The notes: a model not told the origin generated them from the letters alone. A stretch of 64,000 nucleotides of DNA from Acanthosepion pharaonis (GCA_903632075.3 CAHIKZ030002090.1:5330001-5394000); one strand, 5' to 3'; counted from the stretch's first letter, positions 10,090 to 21,619 are shown. Program-made: numbers and translations.

Positions 10090-10445
10090 TACGGCATTAA
10101 ATAACCCATAGAGGTGTTGATATGCCGCTAAACAATATCAACCAACCAAATAACCAATATGTAAAAACTCTTTCATGACATTAATCCATATAATATTCTA
10201 CAATTTCTTAAAGAAATCAAACTGTATTTCAAAATATAACTTGAACAAAATTACAACATAAGACACACATAACACCTCCTCTAGTAATTAATTCCACACA
10301 AACATGTATTCAACTGTGAAAGCAGAAAAACTTATCATAGTTTCATTACTTCAAAGCTCCTTAGAAAATTAAATTTCAACATTAAATGACCCATAAGTAG
10401 TTGATATGCAGTTAAGCAAAATCAATCTTTCTCTTAAATTATTTT
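10090..10445. repeat. Dispersed repeat with internal duplication
   Basis: ATTAAATAACCCATAGAGG...TTGATATGCCG near 10105 recurs as ATTAAATGACCCATAAGTAG...GATATGCAG near 10380, and inverted near 16190-16250. No coding motif was seen. Confidence 0.6.
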
Positions 10446-10449
10446 TTCA

Positions 10450-11115
10450 GTAACTGTGATCTCTATTTCTCGTTTCATTAGAGTTTTCTTGATAACCTTT
10501 TCCTTAATGTAGTGTGCAAATGGTTCTGAGAAAAAAATTAAAACGGTCAGAGAGAGCATCACTGAATTTCAGGGTGAAATCAAGAATAAAACCCAGGTTT
10601 TGTGTAATTAACAAAACTAACGGAATGTCTGAATTGTCTACTATAATTGAATAAACGAGCGAGATAACGGGGAAAACAAATGAAATACTATAACGAAGTG
10701 AGATAACTCCGTCAACGAAAGATGAAAGAGGAAAAAATGATCTTCTATATTTAGTGCGATAAAATTGATAATTAAGAATTAAATTAATTTCTTTCTGCGT
10801 TCTAATGTATCGGATTTAAATTTCAAACAAAATATAAGGACACATTTAAAATAATGCGTTGCTTAAAATGCATTTTTATTTTTATCTTTCTCTTTACCTT
10901 TTCACCAACTTGAAGACGACTGTTGTGACTCGAAAAAATAATACAAATTTCTGCTACTCATAGCCACATTTCTGAAAAACTTTTATTTTAGAGTAAATGA
11001 TTAATAAATCTAATAGATATTAATGATCTATTTTGTTTTTATTAATCCTGCATAATTTGTATGGGGTGTTTTGTTACCACAAAATTATTAAAGTTATGGT
11101 AATTCTTAATTAGCA
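10450..11115. other. No recognisable gene
   Basis: AT-rich intergenic-like sequence with stops in every frame. Confidence 0.5.
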
Positions 11116-11119
11116 AATA

Positions 11120-11120
11120 G

Positions 11121-11182
<62 letters not shown>
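11120..11182. repeat. (TA)n microsatellite
   Basis: About 30 TA units, uninterrupted. Confidence 0.95.
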
Positions 11183-11185
<3 letters not shown>

Positions 11186-11342
11186 AGGTTAAGTCTATAA
11201 AAAGGCAAGCATATTCTTTCTTTATCTCATTTTTTTCTCGCTTTCAGATGTAGTCGAACGTAAATAAATAACGCTGCCACTGGAGCGTGTTTGCTTTCTT
11301 GGTAAACTGATTATTAAACACTCCCATAAACGTATACTTGTA

Positions 11343-11343
<1 letters not shown>

Positions 11344-11405
<62 letters not shown>

Positions 11406-11428
11406 CAAACACACACACAAACACAAAC
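11344..11428. repeat. (CA)n microsatellite
   Basis: CA repeats with a few AA interruptions. The minus-strand CVCVCV frame here is not a gene. Confidence 0.95.
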
Positions 11429-11673
11429 CAACACATTCTTATGGCAAGTTTTAATGCCTTTTCCTTTGATTTTCATTACACTTGTAATTCCTTTGGTTAA
11501 TAATAACAGGCTTTAATTATCGTTTGTTTTAAATTCTGTTTCGTGTCACTTATTTTTACCCGGATTCAAATGAATCCGCTAATATTGTTTGCGTGGTAAA
11601 TGTTCCAGTGGCCCATAAATATTTACTATAAAACGTCCACACACTGGCATCAAAGGTGTTGATTTCAGTAGCA

Positions 11674-11675
<2 letters not shown>

Positions 11676-11752
<77 letters not shown>
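11676..11752. repeat. (TA)n-(GA)n microsatellite
   Basis: About 44 bases of TA followed by about 32 bases of GA. Confidence 0.95.
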
Positions 11753-11754
<2 letters not shown>

Positions 11755-11756
<2 letters not shown>

Positions 11757-11995
11757 TAATATAAGTAAAAGGTGTGTCACTTAGCTGATTGATGTTACCT
11801 TCAGTATCCTGACTCTAGAGTTTCGTAGATGGCACTGTCAATCCACTCGTGAGGGGATATCAGCAATTGATCGCTTATGCCTCTCGATTTTCTTTTTTAT
11901 ATTCATTTATCGTTGGTGCAGTTTTATTTGTTTTTGTTGCTTTTGTTTTTTTTCAATGTGTGTGCGTGCGCCCATTTGCCCGTCTGTGCGTACGT
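11755..11995 (+). repeat. Dispersed repeat R3, copy 1
   Basis: It shares blocks with 36525-36750, in order: AGGTGTGTCACTTAGC-like, CAGTATCCTGACTC, AGAGTTTCGTAGA, a TCAGCAATTGA-like block and CGCTTATG...TCGAT...TTT. Both copies follow a GA or GATA tract. No coding capacity was seen. Confidence 0.65.
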
Positions 11996-12049
11996 GTAGA
12001 GTATCATGGTTATTTGTCCTTTACGTTGCTTTTTTTCAAACTTTACACT

Positions 12050-12142
12050 TTTATATATATATATATATATATCCTATTCCCAGATCTATCTATTCCATTC
12101 TGTTCATCTCTGTCTTTCAGTCTTTCTATCTGTCCGCTCCGA

Positions 12143-12183
<41 letters not shown>
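12050..12183. repeat. (TA)n and (CA)n microsatellites
   Basis: A short TA run at 12053-12072 and a CA run at 12140-12181, separated by TCTGT-rich sequence. Confidence 0.9.
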
Positions 12184-12184
<1 letters not shown>

Positions 12185-12306
12185 TCAGTGTTTTATTGAA
12201 TAATATAGATATATTGTGTCAACTTATTTTTATGCTGATCCCTTCAAGTTGTCTAATAAGTCTTGATGTTAAAATTAAATTCATCAAGGAAGGTGCAGTA
12301 ATTTTC

Positions 12307-12358
12307 TTAACACAAGTATTTTCGACCTTTTCTAAGATCATCTTCAGGGGTAAATTAC
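12307..12358 (-). ncRNA. Hammerhead-like motif, probable Penelope arm remnant
   Basis: Minus strand: core CTGAAGA, one extra T, stem II GATCTT/AAGGTC with an AGAA loop, GAA, then AATAC/GTGTT around TTGT and an A at the cleavage position. Stem I does not pair. This fits a decayed Penelope-type terminal arm. Confidence 0.4.
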
Positions 12359-12779
12359 AATGACAAAGATTATCTTGTAACTTCGATTAAATCTGCATCC
12401 TATTGTCATAATGATTTTAAAAACAGGCGCGAATGCTCTCTTTTATAGCTATTTTAGAATTTTTAAATTTAAATTCCGTTGTAGTTATGGAATCTTTTAC
12501 AAAACAAGTGTTTCAATATAAGGTCGCTGACCGGAAATTGATAAAAATTGAAAATAGTATTAGTATATAAATGTTATATGCACTTTGATATGTTGTTGGT
12601 AGATTCATAATAAATTTTGTTGAGTGTTGGTTGACAACTTCACAAAATTAATAAAAAAAGCTTGAAATTCTCTCTATATCAAGACTAATAAATATACTTG
12701 CATTTAAAAAAATACGGTCTATCGCCGATGTTTACCACTGTAACAAATAAATATAGCATACCTTAAAATTTTTATATTT

Positions 12780-12847
<68 letters not shown>

Positions 12848-12854
12848 GAATAGG

Positions 12855-12910
<56 letters not shown>

Positions 12911-12952
12911 ATATATCCTATTCTATTCATATATATTTATCTCAGTTTGTTC

Positions 12953-12998
<46 letters not shown>
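12780..12998. repeat. Compound (TA)n array with embedded inverted segment
   Basis: Three TA runs are separated by ATAAATGAATAGGCTATA and, inverted, TATCCTATTCTATTCATATA. The two spacers are approximate reverse complements, so the whole array can fold back on itself. Confidence 0.85.
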
Positions 12999-13000
<2 letters not shown>

Positions 13001-13199
13001 TTCAAGAAGCGAGAGCAAGATCTAAAAGGTCACCCAATCTAACAGTGATCTTATTTCACAATCCTCACACTTGCTCCATATGTGGCCTCCTTTGTAAATC
13101 ACTAGCGGATTTTAAATGCCACTTAAGATTATCGCACAAATTTTCATAACTGAATCAATAAGCTGTCAGATCCTCATACGTCGAAACCGACGGGAGAGT

Positions 13200-13243
<44 letters not shown>
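13200..13243. repeat. (ATT)n microsatellite
   Basis: About 14 ATT units. Confidence 0.95.
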
Positions 13244-13246
<3 letters not shown>

Positions 13247-13654
13247 GTATATGTCAAATTCAAAATTTATCAGTTTCTCCATATATGTCTACCTACCTAT
13301 AGATTTTTCTCTTTCGCCCAACTTCTCTTTAAATTATACTTTTGTCAAGAACGTGAAAAAAACGTGTTCCTTTATGTTTATTCGGATAAAAATGGAGATT
13401 GTCGAACGTTACAAGCAACCAAATAACAACACACCCAAAAACTCACATCGGCAAATCATCAATTTTTCTCGGTTTTCTTTACTGAAATGCCTGAGGAACT
13501 AAAGAAAGAAACCAAGAAAATATCCTCTTTTTAATTATCACAACAGAGACGATGTGTCGATTCCAATTTAAACCCGAATTGCTTGTCTGAAATTAATTTT
13601 AGTTTTCTTTAATTATTTGAAGTCTTAAGCGTTAAATTATTCTTATACACACAT

Positions 13655-13724
<70 letters not shown>

Positions 13725-13762
13725 GTATGAGGGATACTGAAATTTTCTTTGCCTGGCCAAGA

Positions 13763-13793
<31 letters not shown>

Positions 13794-13805
13794 CGTGTGT
13801 GTGAG
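13655..13805. repeat. (TA)n and (TG)n microsatellites
   Basis: TA run 13659-13722 and TG run 13767-13803 around a short spacer. Confidence 0.95.
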
Positions 13806-14171
13806 ATTTTATATCTCTCGTTCATTGTCATTTCTATACTGTATGTATGCGTGTAAACTTTCCCCTCAACCTGTTTCTCTATCCGTCGATTTCATTTGTT
13901 ATTGAAATTCCATCTCTTGTTCACTGCTCAGATTTTCGACAATTTTTTTTACTTTCCCTACAAATCTGCTCTTTTATTTTCTATATTTTTTACTTCTTTT
14001 TACTTCCTTTCTCTCTATATGCAGTCTGTTTACAGCATCTCTCATATATTAACTTTTGAATCCTAAGTTTATCCCTGTCTATTCTAGATTTTAAATTATT
14101 CGCCCAATCTAAGAATAATCCAGATTAATTTAGTATAGATATGCAAATACTTTTCCTTAAAATGTTCTTTA

Positions 14172-14945
14172 TATTATTATTATTATTATTATTATTATTT
14201 CCTTTGATTTCTGTTTTATAAACATTTCCTTTCGGGTCATCACCAGAGACTTAAAAGTCAGAAATGACTTCATGGCATTTTCCACTTAACATTGAGCACA
14301 AAAGCACCTAAGACCACACACATTTTACATAGATAAAGCTCTTCGTAATGTGTGAGTACAATTTTTTTATTTCTTTAAGGCATTGGGCTACCTGGTATCC
14401 TTTCAATAAGTCAATCGGAATCTTTTCCAATTAATCCAACTACAACTGGAATTATTGATGTCCTTGTGTGCCATATTTTTAGATTTCCACTTCAAGATCC
14501 TTGTATTTTGATAATTTTTTCAAGGTCTTCAAAGATATATTACAATCTGCAGGATCTGCCATGTCAATAAGAAATCTCGTTTGTTTTTGTGATCTTTGAT
14601 CCCCGATGTCTGGGCGATTAGCTTTCATTGTTCTGTCTGTGTGCATTGTAAAGTCCTATACAATTATTACAGATCCTATCTCTGAAATAGGGTCTGTAAA
14701 AGTTGCATATTTTCCAGTGCAGATATTGGCCCACTCTATCATGCCGAGTTTTATAGCCTGTTGGTGCTAATACCGTACAACCTGATACAAGATGGTCAAT
14801 TATTTCTGGATATTTATCACAAAATCTGCAGTTCGGGTTAACACAATATTTTCAGTATGTGTGCTTGGTAATTTCTAGTCAGCAAGCATTGATCCTGTGC
14901 AGCAAAAATAAAAGCTTCGGAGTCATTTTTTAACCCTGCCCTACG
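14172..14945 (-). pseudogene. LINE 3' end with (AAT)n tail (PVVVGALG-type C-terminus)
   Basis: Minus strand, several frames. First comes SEAFIFAAQDQCLLTRNY, then a cysteine/histidine motif (C-x2-C near NCRFCDKYPE, then DHLVSGC), then KANRPDIGIKDHKNKT and a KTLKKLSKYKD-like stretch. Last is the region homologous to the IPVVVGALGM block of the copy at 26.5 kb. This is the C-terminal domain and 3' end of a non-LTR retrotransposon common in invertebrates; I do not assign the clade. The (AAT)n at the 3' end (14172-14199) is the expected simple-repeat tail. Another (ATT)n run (14947-14973) abuts the 5' edge. Stops and frameshifts make it dead. Confidence 0.75.
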
Positions 14946-15194
14946 TAATTATTATTATTATTATTATTATTATCATTGCGTGAGAGAGCAACGCCCTGGG
15001 TATAAATATATCTCAAGCCCCATATACTCATCATAGCACCTAGTTTGATAAATATATAACAGACACATGTATTACAAATGAATATGCAATATATGAAGTC
15101 AGGTTTTTGATAAAAAAAATAACAATTTTGCTGTCATATCCTTCAAACTTAAAAAAAAAAAAACAACCGTCACGACAATCGGCCATGATACACC

Positions 15195-15285
15195 GCCATT
15201 ATTATTATTATTATTTTTATTATTATTATTGTTGTTGTTGTTGTTGTTGTTGTCGTTGTTGTTGCTGCTGCTGTAGTTGTCTTTC
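15195..15285. repeat. (ATT)n-(GTT)n-(GCT)n trinucleotide array
   Basis: ATT units grade into GTT and then GCT units on the + strand. The Tyr/Cys-rich frame across it is not a gene. Confidence 0.95.
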
Positions 15286-15980
15286 GCTAATGATGATGTT
15301 GCTGGTGGTTAATTAAAGAGGATCAAATAGCTCCTCTTGCAAAGTGGTGGTGGTGGGGGGGGGATTGCTTTAAAGGAAGATCCAACCAATGAAACTAAAG
15401 CAAAGACAATTTTCGCTTAAAAAAAAATAAAATAAAAAAAAAAAAAAAAAAAAGAGTGGCAATAGGAAAAAATGCATAAAGTAGCGGTGATTATCAAAAA
15501 TCAAATCAGATTTGTCAAAAAAAAATTCACTTCCTCCACGGAAAGATCCATTTCTTCATATTAATGAACCGAAACCGGAAATGACTTAAAGTTCAATATG
15601 TTCAGTGATAAATAGTTTGATTGATTGAATGACTGATTTATTAATGATAAAGCGTCGGTGGTAGAAAAACCCAGTTTGTTTGCTAACAAATGTCAAACTA
15701 GAATGATATTGATGTAACAAAATAATTATATATTTCTCGTTTTTTTTTTTCCTTTTTAAGAGAAAACTTAGGGCTCTTTGGATTCTTAAGTTTTTTCTTG
15801 ACTTTTTTTTTTCGTTGCTTTTTTTTCTTTTTCTTTTGCGCCTTTCATTTTAGTTTTGTCTTGAAAAGAGCAGACAAAACCCAAAACTTATTTATATCTC
15901 GATGCACCTTGACATTTCACACGGAAATAATTTGACACGAAGGCTTAACTTTATTTTCTGTATACATATATATGTGCGAA
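15286..15980. other. No recognisable gene; homopolymer tracts
   Basis: A/T homopolymer runs (poly-A near 15420-15452; poly-T near 15740 and 15805) and AT-rich sequence. Confidence 0.5.
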
Positions 15981-15981
15981 C

Positions 15982-16034
<53 letters not shown>
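15981..16034. repeat. (AAT)n microsatellite
   Basis: About 17 AAT units. The poly-Asn frame here is not a gene. Confidence 0.95.
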
Positions 16035-16184
16035 TAAGTTTATTTCATATAGACATATCCAAGCATCCGGTTGTTGTCACTTTCAGCTGATATTTGTATC
16101 CCTAAAATTATAAACAATTTTACAAGCATGCAATTGTAGAAATGTTGCGTATAAGGAAAATTTTAGGTGCCTCAAGTATGGTTT

Positions 16185-16460
16185 AGTTTGTTATCGGCAT
16201 ATCAATTCCTTATGGGTTATCTAATGCCAAAATTTAATTTTCTTGTGAGATTTAGTATTTTTTTTTTTTTTTTTTTACTCTTAAAATCTATTGCTGGAAT
16301 TTTTTATCTTATTATTAAAATCTATTGCTGGAATTTGTAATTTTTATTCTTTCTTAATGTTTTGACTCCAGTTTGGGGTTAACTATTTACCCATAGCTAG
16401 GACCCTAACAGGTCGGGTCAGGGTGGACCTGGGAACAACAGCAATTAAGAGATGGTGCCA
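16185..16460 (-). repeat. Inverted relative of the 9.6-10.4 kb dispersed repeat
   Basis: The reverse complement of 16190-16250 matches 10370-10425 (AAATTAAATTT...CATTAGATAACCCATAAG...GATATGCCG). That of 16370-16450 matches 9780-9850 (GTTGTTCCCAG...CCCTGACC...AGGGTCCTAGCTATGGG). Confidence 0.55.
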
Positions 16461-16769
16461 CGATCCTCAAAATACAGTTTATCGTCGTACCCAGGACGAT
16501 TAGGTGAGTTATATGAAAAAACAAAAATTTAATAAAATAAATAAAACATCCTCTTTTGGATATCGTTAGGGAAATTTGCTCGTATTTTGCTTCTAGTATT
16601 GTTAGTTTGGTCCTCACTAAGTGTCGTACACACTTGTAGTATAGTAAATTGCGCCAATGACCATTGAAGACGTTTCGCCATGGTATGTGTCAGATTAGAT
16701 CAGTACGATTCATGCAAAATGTGACACAGCTGTGGCCTTTAAGTAGAATCTTATTATAACATCTAATCG

Positions 16770-17390
16770 GTCCGACTTTTTAGAGGGCAAGTTGTTTTCA
16801 TATTTGTTAGCAAATAAGTCGTTTTTTATTATTTTTAGCAAATAAGCTTTTTCCATATTTTTATCAAGTAGGTTTTTCAACTTTTTAGCAAATAATCTAT
16901 TTTCAGAATTTTCAGCAAATCGTTTTATATATATATATATATATATATATTTAGCAAATAAGCGTTTTTTCAAATTTATAGCAAGCCGGTCTTTTAAAAA
17001 AAATTAGGTAAATAAGCTTTTTTCATATTTTTTTAACAAGTCGGTTTTTCATACATTTTAGCAATTAAGCCTCATTTCAGATTTTTTTATCAAGTCAGTT
17101 TTTATACATTTTTGCAAATAAGCTCTTTTCATATTTTTTTAGCAAATCGTTTTTGTTCATTTGTATGTAGCCCAAACGAAGCATATACTATACAACTAAT
17201 GAAAAGATCGTGATATATACAATGATTCTGCGATCCCGACTGCGCTCCTGGGGGTGCAGGGAGCTATCGATTCGAAAAAAAACAAAAGTTCTTTCATAAT
17301 TTACGTAGCTTTTTTCTGTATTTTCATAAGATATTTTTTCATAATTTTTAGCAAGTAAGTGTTTTTTGAGAGTAAGTTTTTTCACATTGT
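16770..17390. repeat. Degenerate minisatellite (TTTTTCATATTTTTAGCAAATAAGC-like)
   Basis: Imperfect units of roughly 30-40 bp contain TTTTCATATTTTT, then AGCAAATAAG or AGCAAGTCGG. They recur about a dozen times, with an (AT)n expansion inside one unit (16927-16950). The minus-strand Lys/Asn-rich frames (16710-16973, 17188-17385) are this repeat. Confidence 0.75.
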
Positions 17391-17494
17391 CCGGGTTAGA
17401 CTAAATGGAATTTTTGAAAAAAATCTGCCAGTTTTAACATTATTGTTTCATTTTATCTTCTTCTCCAGAGATGTGCGTATTAAATGACTCCTAG

Positions 17495-17705
17495 GAGTCA
17501 CGGTGAAGTTATGGATAGCGGCTCAAATTGCGAAATCGGAGAGCCGAGTTCGAATTCCAGTCGAATCCATTAAATTCACTAACGTGCTAATACCGTTGAG
17601 AAAGGTATGAATCCCCTCCCCCCTGCCCCTAGTAGCAGGATAGACCGTGTTCCACAGCCTTGGTTGACAACTGGCAACCTACTATGGGAAAAATCTGCCT
17701 TGTCA
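17495..17705 (+). mobile_element. tRNA-derived SINE (family 2)
   Basis: The A box-like GTTATGGATAGCGGCTC and B box GAGTTCGAATTCCAG are spaced as in a tRNA. The body continues with GAGAAAGGTATGAATCCCC. The 3' part (ACAGCCTTGGTTGACAACTGG) differs from the chimeric SINE and resembles family 2. Confidence 0.7.
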
Positions 17706-17814
17706 GTCATGTATCGAAAGATACATGATCGCCTAACGTATGGCATATAAATGGCTGAATACAATTATTGTTTGAGGTTATTGAGGAACTAAGATATTTT
17801 CTCAAGATAACTGA

Positions 17815-18300
17815 CTATGGAACGGCTTAAGGGGAAACATATTCATGCATTTCTAAAGTTCTTGCGCAGCTACAGGAATTATAAGACTCTTTCTGTCATG
17901 CTCTATCTGTACAATGACCAAATCAAACCAAAAATAGAGTATTGCTACCATATCTGGGCTGGAGCTACCCAGTTCTCATTTTCCTCTCTCGATAAAGTTC
18001 AAAAGTCAATGTAGCCTTATGGGTGATGTTTTTCTCTCTACAGCCCTTTTCCCCATTGCTAGAATCTCGTTATCCTATCGCTATTTTCATGGCAGGTGCT
18101 TAGACAAATTACATTCTTTTGCTCTACCAGTTCAAACCTTCACAGCGAGAATATGCCATGCCACGTAGATTCCTGTACATCCTCATTACCTTTATATTAC
18201 ATTAGTAAGGAGGAAGTTCCACTCAGGCAGCTTCTTCCTCAAAACTGTTGCATTGTGGAAAAATTCTGTAAAAATTCCGGGAATCGATTTTACATTGTAT
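17815..18300 (+). pseudogene. Jockey/CR1-like LINE remnant
   Basis: The + strand reads ...YNDQIKPKIEYCYHIWAGA then FSSLDKVQKS, the thumb/connection block of jockey/CR1-like reverse transcriptases. The same block occurs in the 19.5 kb LINE as YKSTIRPCMEYCCHIWSGA in a shifted frame. A further ~250 bases in other frames include SKEEVPLRQLLPQNC, which is also found at 25.6 kb. Heavily decayed. Confidence 0.7.
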
Positions 18301-18454
18301 TGATAATATGAACAGGACCCCTCTATTAAAATGTTACTTTATTTTTTTTAGTTTTGGCAAAAGAATATTATTTGTCTTTTTAACTGAATATTCTGTTCTG
18401 TTTTATTCATCGCACTGCTTTATTCCCACTCGTATTCACTCTACGCTACTTTAT

Positions 18455-18461
18455 ACACACG

Positions 18462-18511
<50 letters not shown>
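18455..18511. repeat. (CA)n-(TA)n microsatellite
   Basis: Runs directly into the palindrome starting at 18512. Confidence 0.95.
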
Positions 18512-18517
<6 letters not shown>

Positions 18518-18642
18518 AACCTAGAGAGCCAGACCAACCTATCAACCTTTCACCTAAGCGGATCGTCAGGGAAGGCTGGATTCCTTGACGATCCGCTTAG
18601 GTGAAACCTTGGTAGGTTGGTCTGGCTCTCTAGATTTAACTA
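18512..18642. repeat. 131 bp foldback palindrome
   Basis: The left arm 18512-18573 and right arm 18581-18642 are reverse complements with about five mismatches, separated by only ~7 bases. Shared ends read TAGTTAAA and shared blocks include GAGAGCCAGACCAACCTA and CACCTAAGCGGATCGTCA. It has no coding content. Candidate MITE or cruciform, immediately next to a (TA)n tract. Confidence 0.85.
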
Positions 18643-18888
18643 GGTCTGCTTTACTCATTGTACTGAGCACTTTATTTAGTTGTTTTGGGTACTCGCATCA
18701 GGTTTTTTGGGGGGTGGGGCCTTAGACTTGCATGCTGGACGATTACTTTCAGCTAACGTACATGTTCTTGGTTCTTTCTTTTTTATATACCTTTCTTTTC
18801 TCTTTGGTATTAGCTTGTTTATTTGCAAATCAAGACACCGAATGTTTTCCGACTGAGTATAGTTTCTTATACTTATAAGACTTCTATT

Positions 18889-18889
<1 letters not shown>

Positions 18890-18965
<76 letters not shown>

Positions 18966-18991
18966 GAGAGAGATAAAGAGAGAGAGAGAGA
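18890..18991. repeat. (TA)n-(GATA)n-(GA)n compound microsatellite
   Basis: Three repeat types in succession: TA to about 18930, GATA to about 18964, then GA with one TAAAG interruption. Confidence 0.95.
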
Positions 18992-19494
18992 GTATTGTGT
19001 TTTGTCTACGAAAACGGTCGACTTGTCTATTTCTGCAAAATAACTTTTGTAAGGCAAACAGTCTTTGTAATTAATGTGTGAGATATCATGTCCTGGACCA
19101 AATTAATAGCAACATATAAAACTATATGTCCACTTATCTGTGTCTCAATTCTAATTTCCGTGGTAATTACGTCCACTTGGCATGAGGCTTTATGAGTGGA
19201 TGTAAACCCTGTAAACTCGGAGTAGGGGAAGATAAAGGAACATGTCATTTTATTTGTTACAAATTTATTTTTTCTCTCCCCCCACTCGTCAATGTGCTCT
19301 ACCATAGTAAGAGATTTTGTCCCAATGATTCTCCCTTATTTGATAGTTTAGTAAGAAATCCCGGTTCGAAAGAAAAATGAGGAAAAATGGAAAATTGAAT
19401 GTCTTTGGCTTGATGCGAAGGTGTCTCGTCAGTATTATAATGATGTTGTGACAGTATCTTTTTGCTTGATATATTGTCTGAACTTGGAGAGTTT

Positions 19495-20680
19495 GGCATG
19501 CCGGCCTTCTTCGCAAGTTCCAGGGTTATCGCATTACGGGTCGATTATATAACCTAATACAATAATTCCTGTCAAACCTTGAATTGAAGGTCGTTCTCAA
19601 CGGATTTTCATCCAGCTCCTATCCCACGAATGCAGGTGTTCCTCAAGGCTCCATCCTAGTCCCCATTCTATTCCTTATCTACATAAATGACCTTCCTGAC
19701 GCCATAACTTCCCAAGTTGGCATCTACGCGGATGACACCACAATTTATTCCTGCCTCGAAAACAAATCTAGTCTCACTGACAAAACTCACCTGGCCGTGC
19801 GTCTCGAAAAGGACCTCCAATCGATTGTGAACTGGAGCAAGAATTGGCTGGTCAACTTCAACGCTTCTAAGACAAAACTGCTCTCTATTAATCACCACAG
19901 AGATCCTTCCCTTCCCTCCATTAGAATGTCTGACGCTCAACTTCTCGAGAGCAACTCTCTGCAGCTTCTCGGTCTCACGTTGACTGCTGACCTGAGATGG
20001 AATAAATGCATTGAGTCAATTGCTTCGTCCACCGCAAGGAAAGTTGGCTCCCTGAGCCGCGCCAGGAAGTTTTCTCCCCGGAGTCGATCCTCCAGATCTA
20101 CAAATCAACAATTCGCCCTTGCATGGAGTATTGCTGCCATATATGGTCTGGTGCCCCTTCTGTTTGCCTCAGGGGGTTCTTGATAGGCTCCAGAGGAGGA
20201 TATGCAATGTAGTTGGCCCTGCTCTGGCGTCTCGTCTACAGTCACTTTCTCACAGACGCGCCGTCGCCTCCCTCTCTGTTCTCTAAATACTTTCATGGAA
20301 ATTGCTCCGAGGAGCTGCATTGCTGGTTCCCAGATGTCATGAGTTCAAGCGCCATACGAGGCTGGCATCCCGTTCTCACCCCTTCACTGTCGAAACTCCT
20401 AAATGTAGCCGTCTCTTCTACTCTAATAGCTTCATGTCTCGCACCTCTCGCCTGTGGAACTCCCTTCCCTGTTCCTGTTTCCCTGTGAGCTATAATCTCC
20501 AGCTATTCAAGTGTAATGTCAATCGACATCTCCAGTTGCCTTGATCTATCCACTACCCTCATCCTTTCTTCTATCACTCCTATCTAATCTTGCTCTAAAT
20601 TTTCTGTAACCCCTTGCGTCCTAGTGGCTTCCCGCCTTGCTAGGGGTGAAATGCTTAAAAAAAGATAAATAAATAAATGT
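19495..20680 (+). mobile_element. Jockey/CR1-like LINE, 3' half
   Basis: The RT domain is recognisable from about 19510: RITGRLYNLIQ (after a stop), then NAGVPQGSILVPILFLIYINDLPD and the catalytic YADDTTIYS. The stretch SKNWLVNFNASKTKLLSINHH and LLGLTLTADLRWN follow. An open frame covers 19584-20183, then frameshifts carry the protein on through IRPCMEYCCHIWSGA and LASRSHPFTVE to MSRTSRLWNSLPCSCF. It ends in RHLQLP near 20544. The 3' untranslated region ends in ATAAATAAATA-type sequence near 20680. 5'-truncated and broken by frameshifts. Confidence 0.85.
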
Positions 20681-20689
20681 GTGTGTAAG

Positions 20690-21085
20690 TGTATGCATGT
20701 GTGTTTTGTGTGTATGTGAGGGAGAGGAGACGAAAGATACCTCAATAACGAAGAAAGTTTGATCTTTTAGAGTTAAAAAATGGTGGCCTTGTGTCTGATT
20801 ATGTTAACTTTATCTACTGCTATCTTGCTCCTCCTGCTTCTTTGACTTTCTTCTTAAATTTGTCAGACTGTATAACTATAAATAGGCTTTGTATTTTAGA
20901 AAAATGCTTTTATGTGCAAGTCACAATAGCGGCAAGTGTCGGGTGGGTTGACAGCTGATAGTGTGTATTTGATATTTGGAGATTCTTATTAATTGCATTT
21001 TAATCATTCCCAAGTTGTGCCCTGTAAAGAAAGACTAGAGTTAAATATAACGATTATTATTCGCTGTTTCATTAATTTGTTTTAA
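20690..21085. other. No recognisable gene
   Basis: Short GT-rich stretch, then AT-rich sequence without supported features. Confidence 0.5.
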
Positions 21086-21159
21086 TCATTTATTATTTTT
21101 AATTAATATGAATCCAATGATTTTTACCATTTTAACACTGAAAATGCATACTGAAACAT

Positions 21160-21165
21160 TCATCT

Positions 21166-21202
<37 letters not shown>

Positions 21203-21549
21203 AATAGAAAAAAGAAAGAAAGAAATAGAAAAAAGAAAGAAAGAGGAGAAAAAGAGAAAAAAGAAAGAAAGAACGAAAGAAATAGGAAAAAGAAAGAAAG
21301 AAGAGAAAAAGAAAGAAAGAAAGAAAGAAAGAATGAAAGAAGAGAAAAAGAAAGAAAGAAATAGAAAAAAGAAAGAAAGAAGAGAAAAAAGAAAGAACGA
21401 AAGAAATAGGAAAAAGAAAGAAAGAAAGAAGAGAAAAAGAAAGAAAGAAAGAAAGAAAGAATGAATGAATGAAAGAAAGAAAATGGAGCCAAATAGAAAC
21501 AAAAAGGGTGCAAGTAAAGCCCATCTAAGAGAAGGAAAGAGAGACAAAT

Positions 21550-21619
<70 letters not shown>

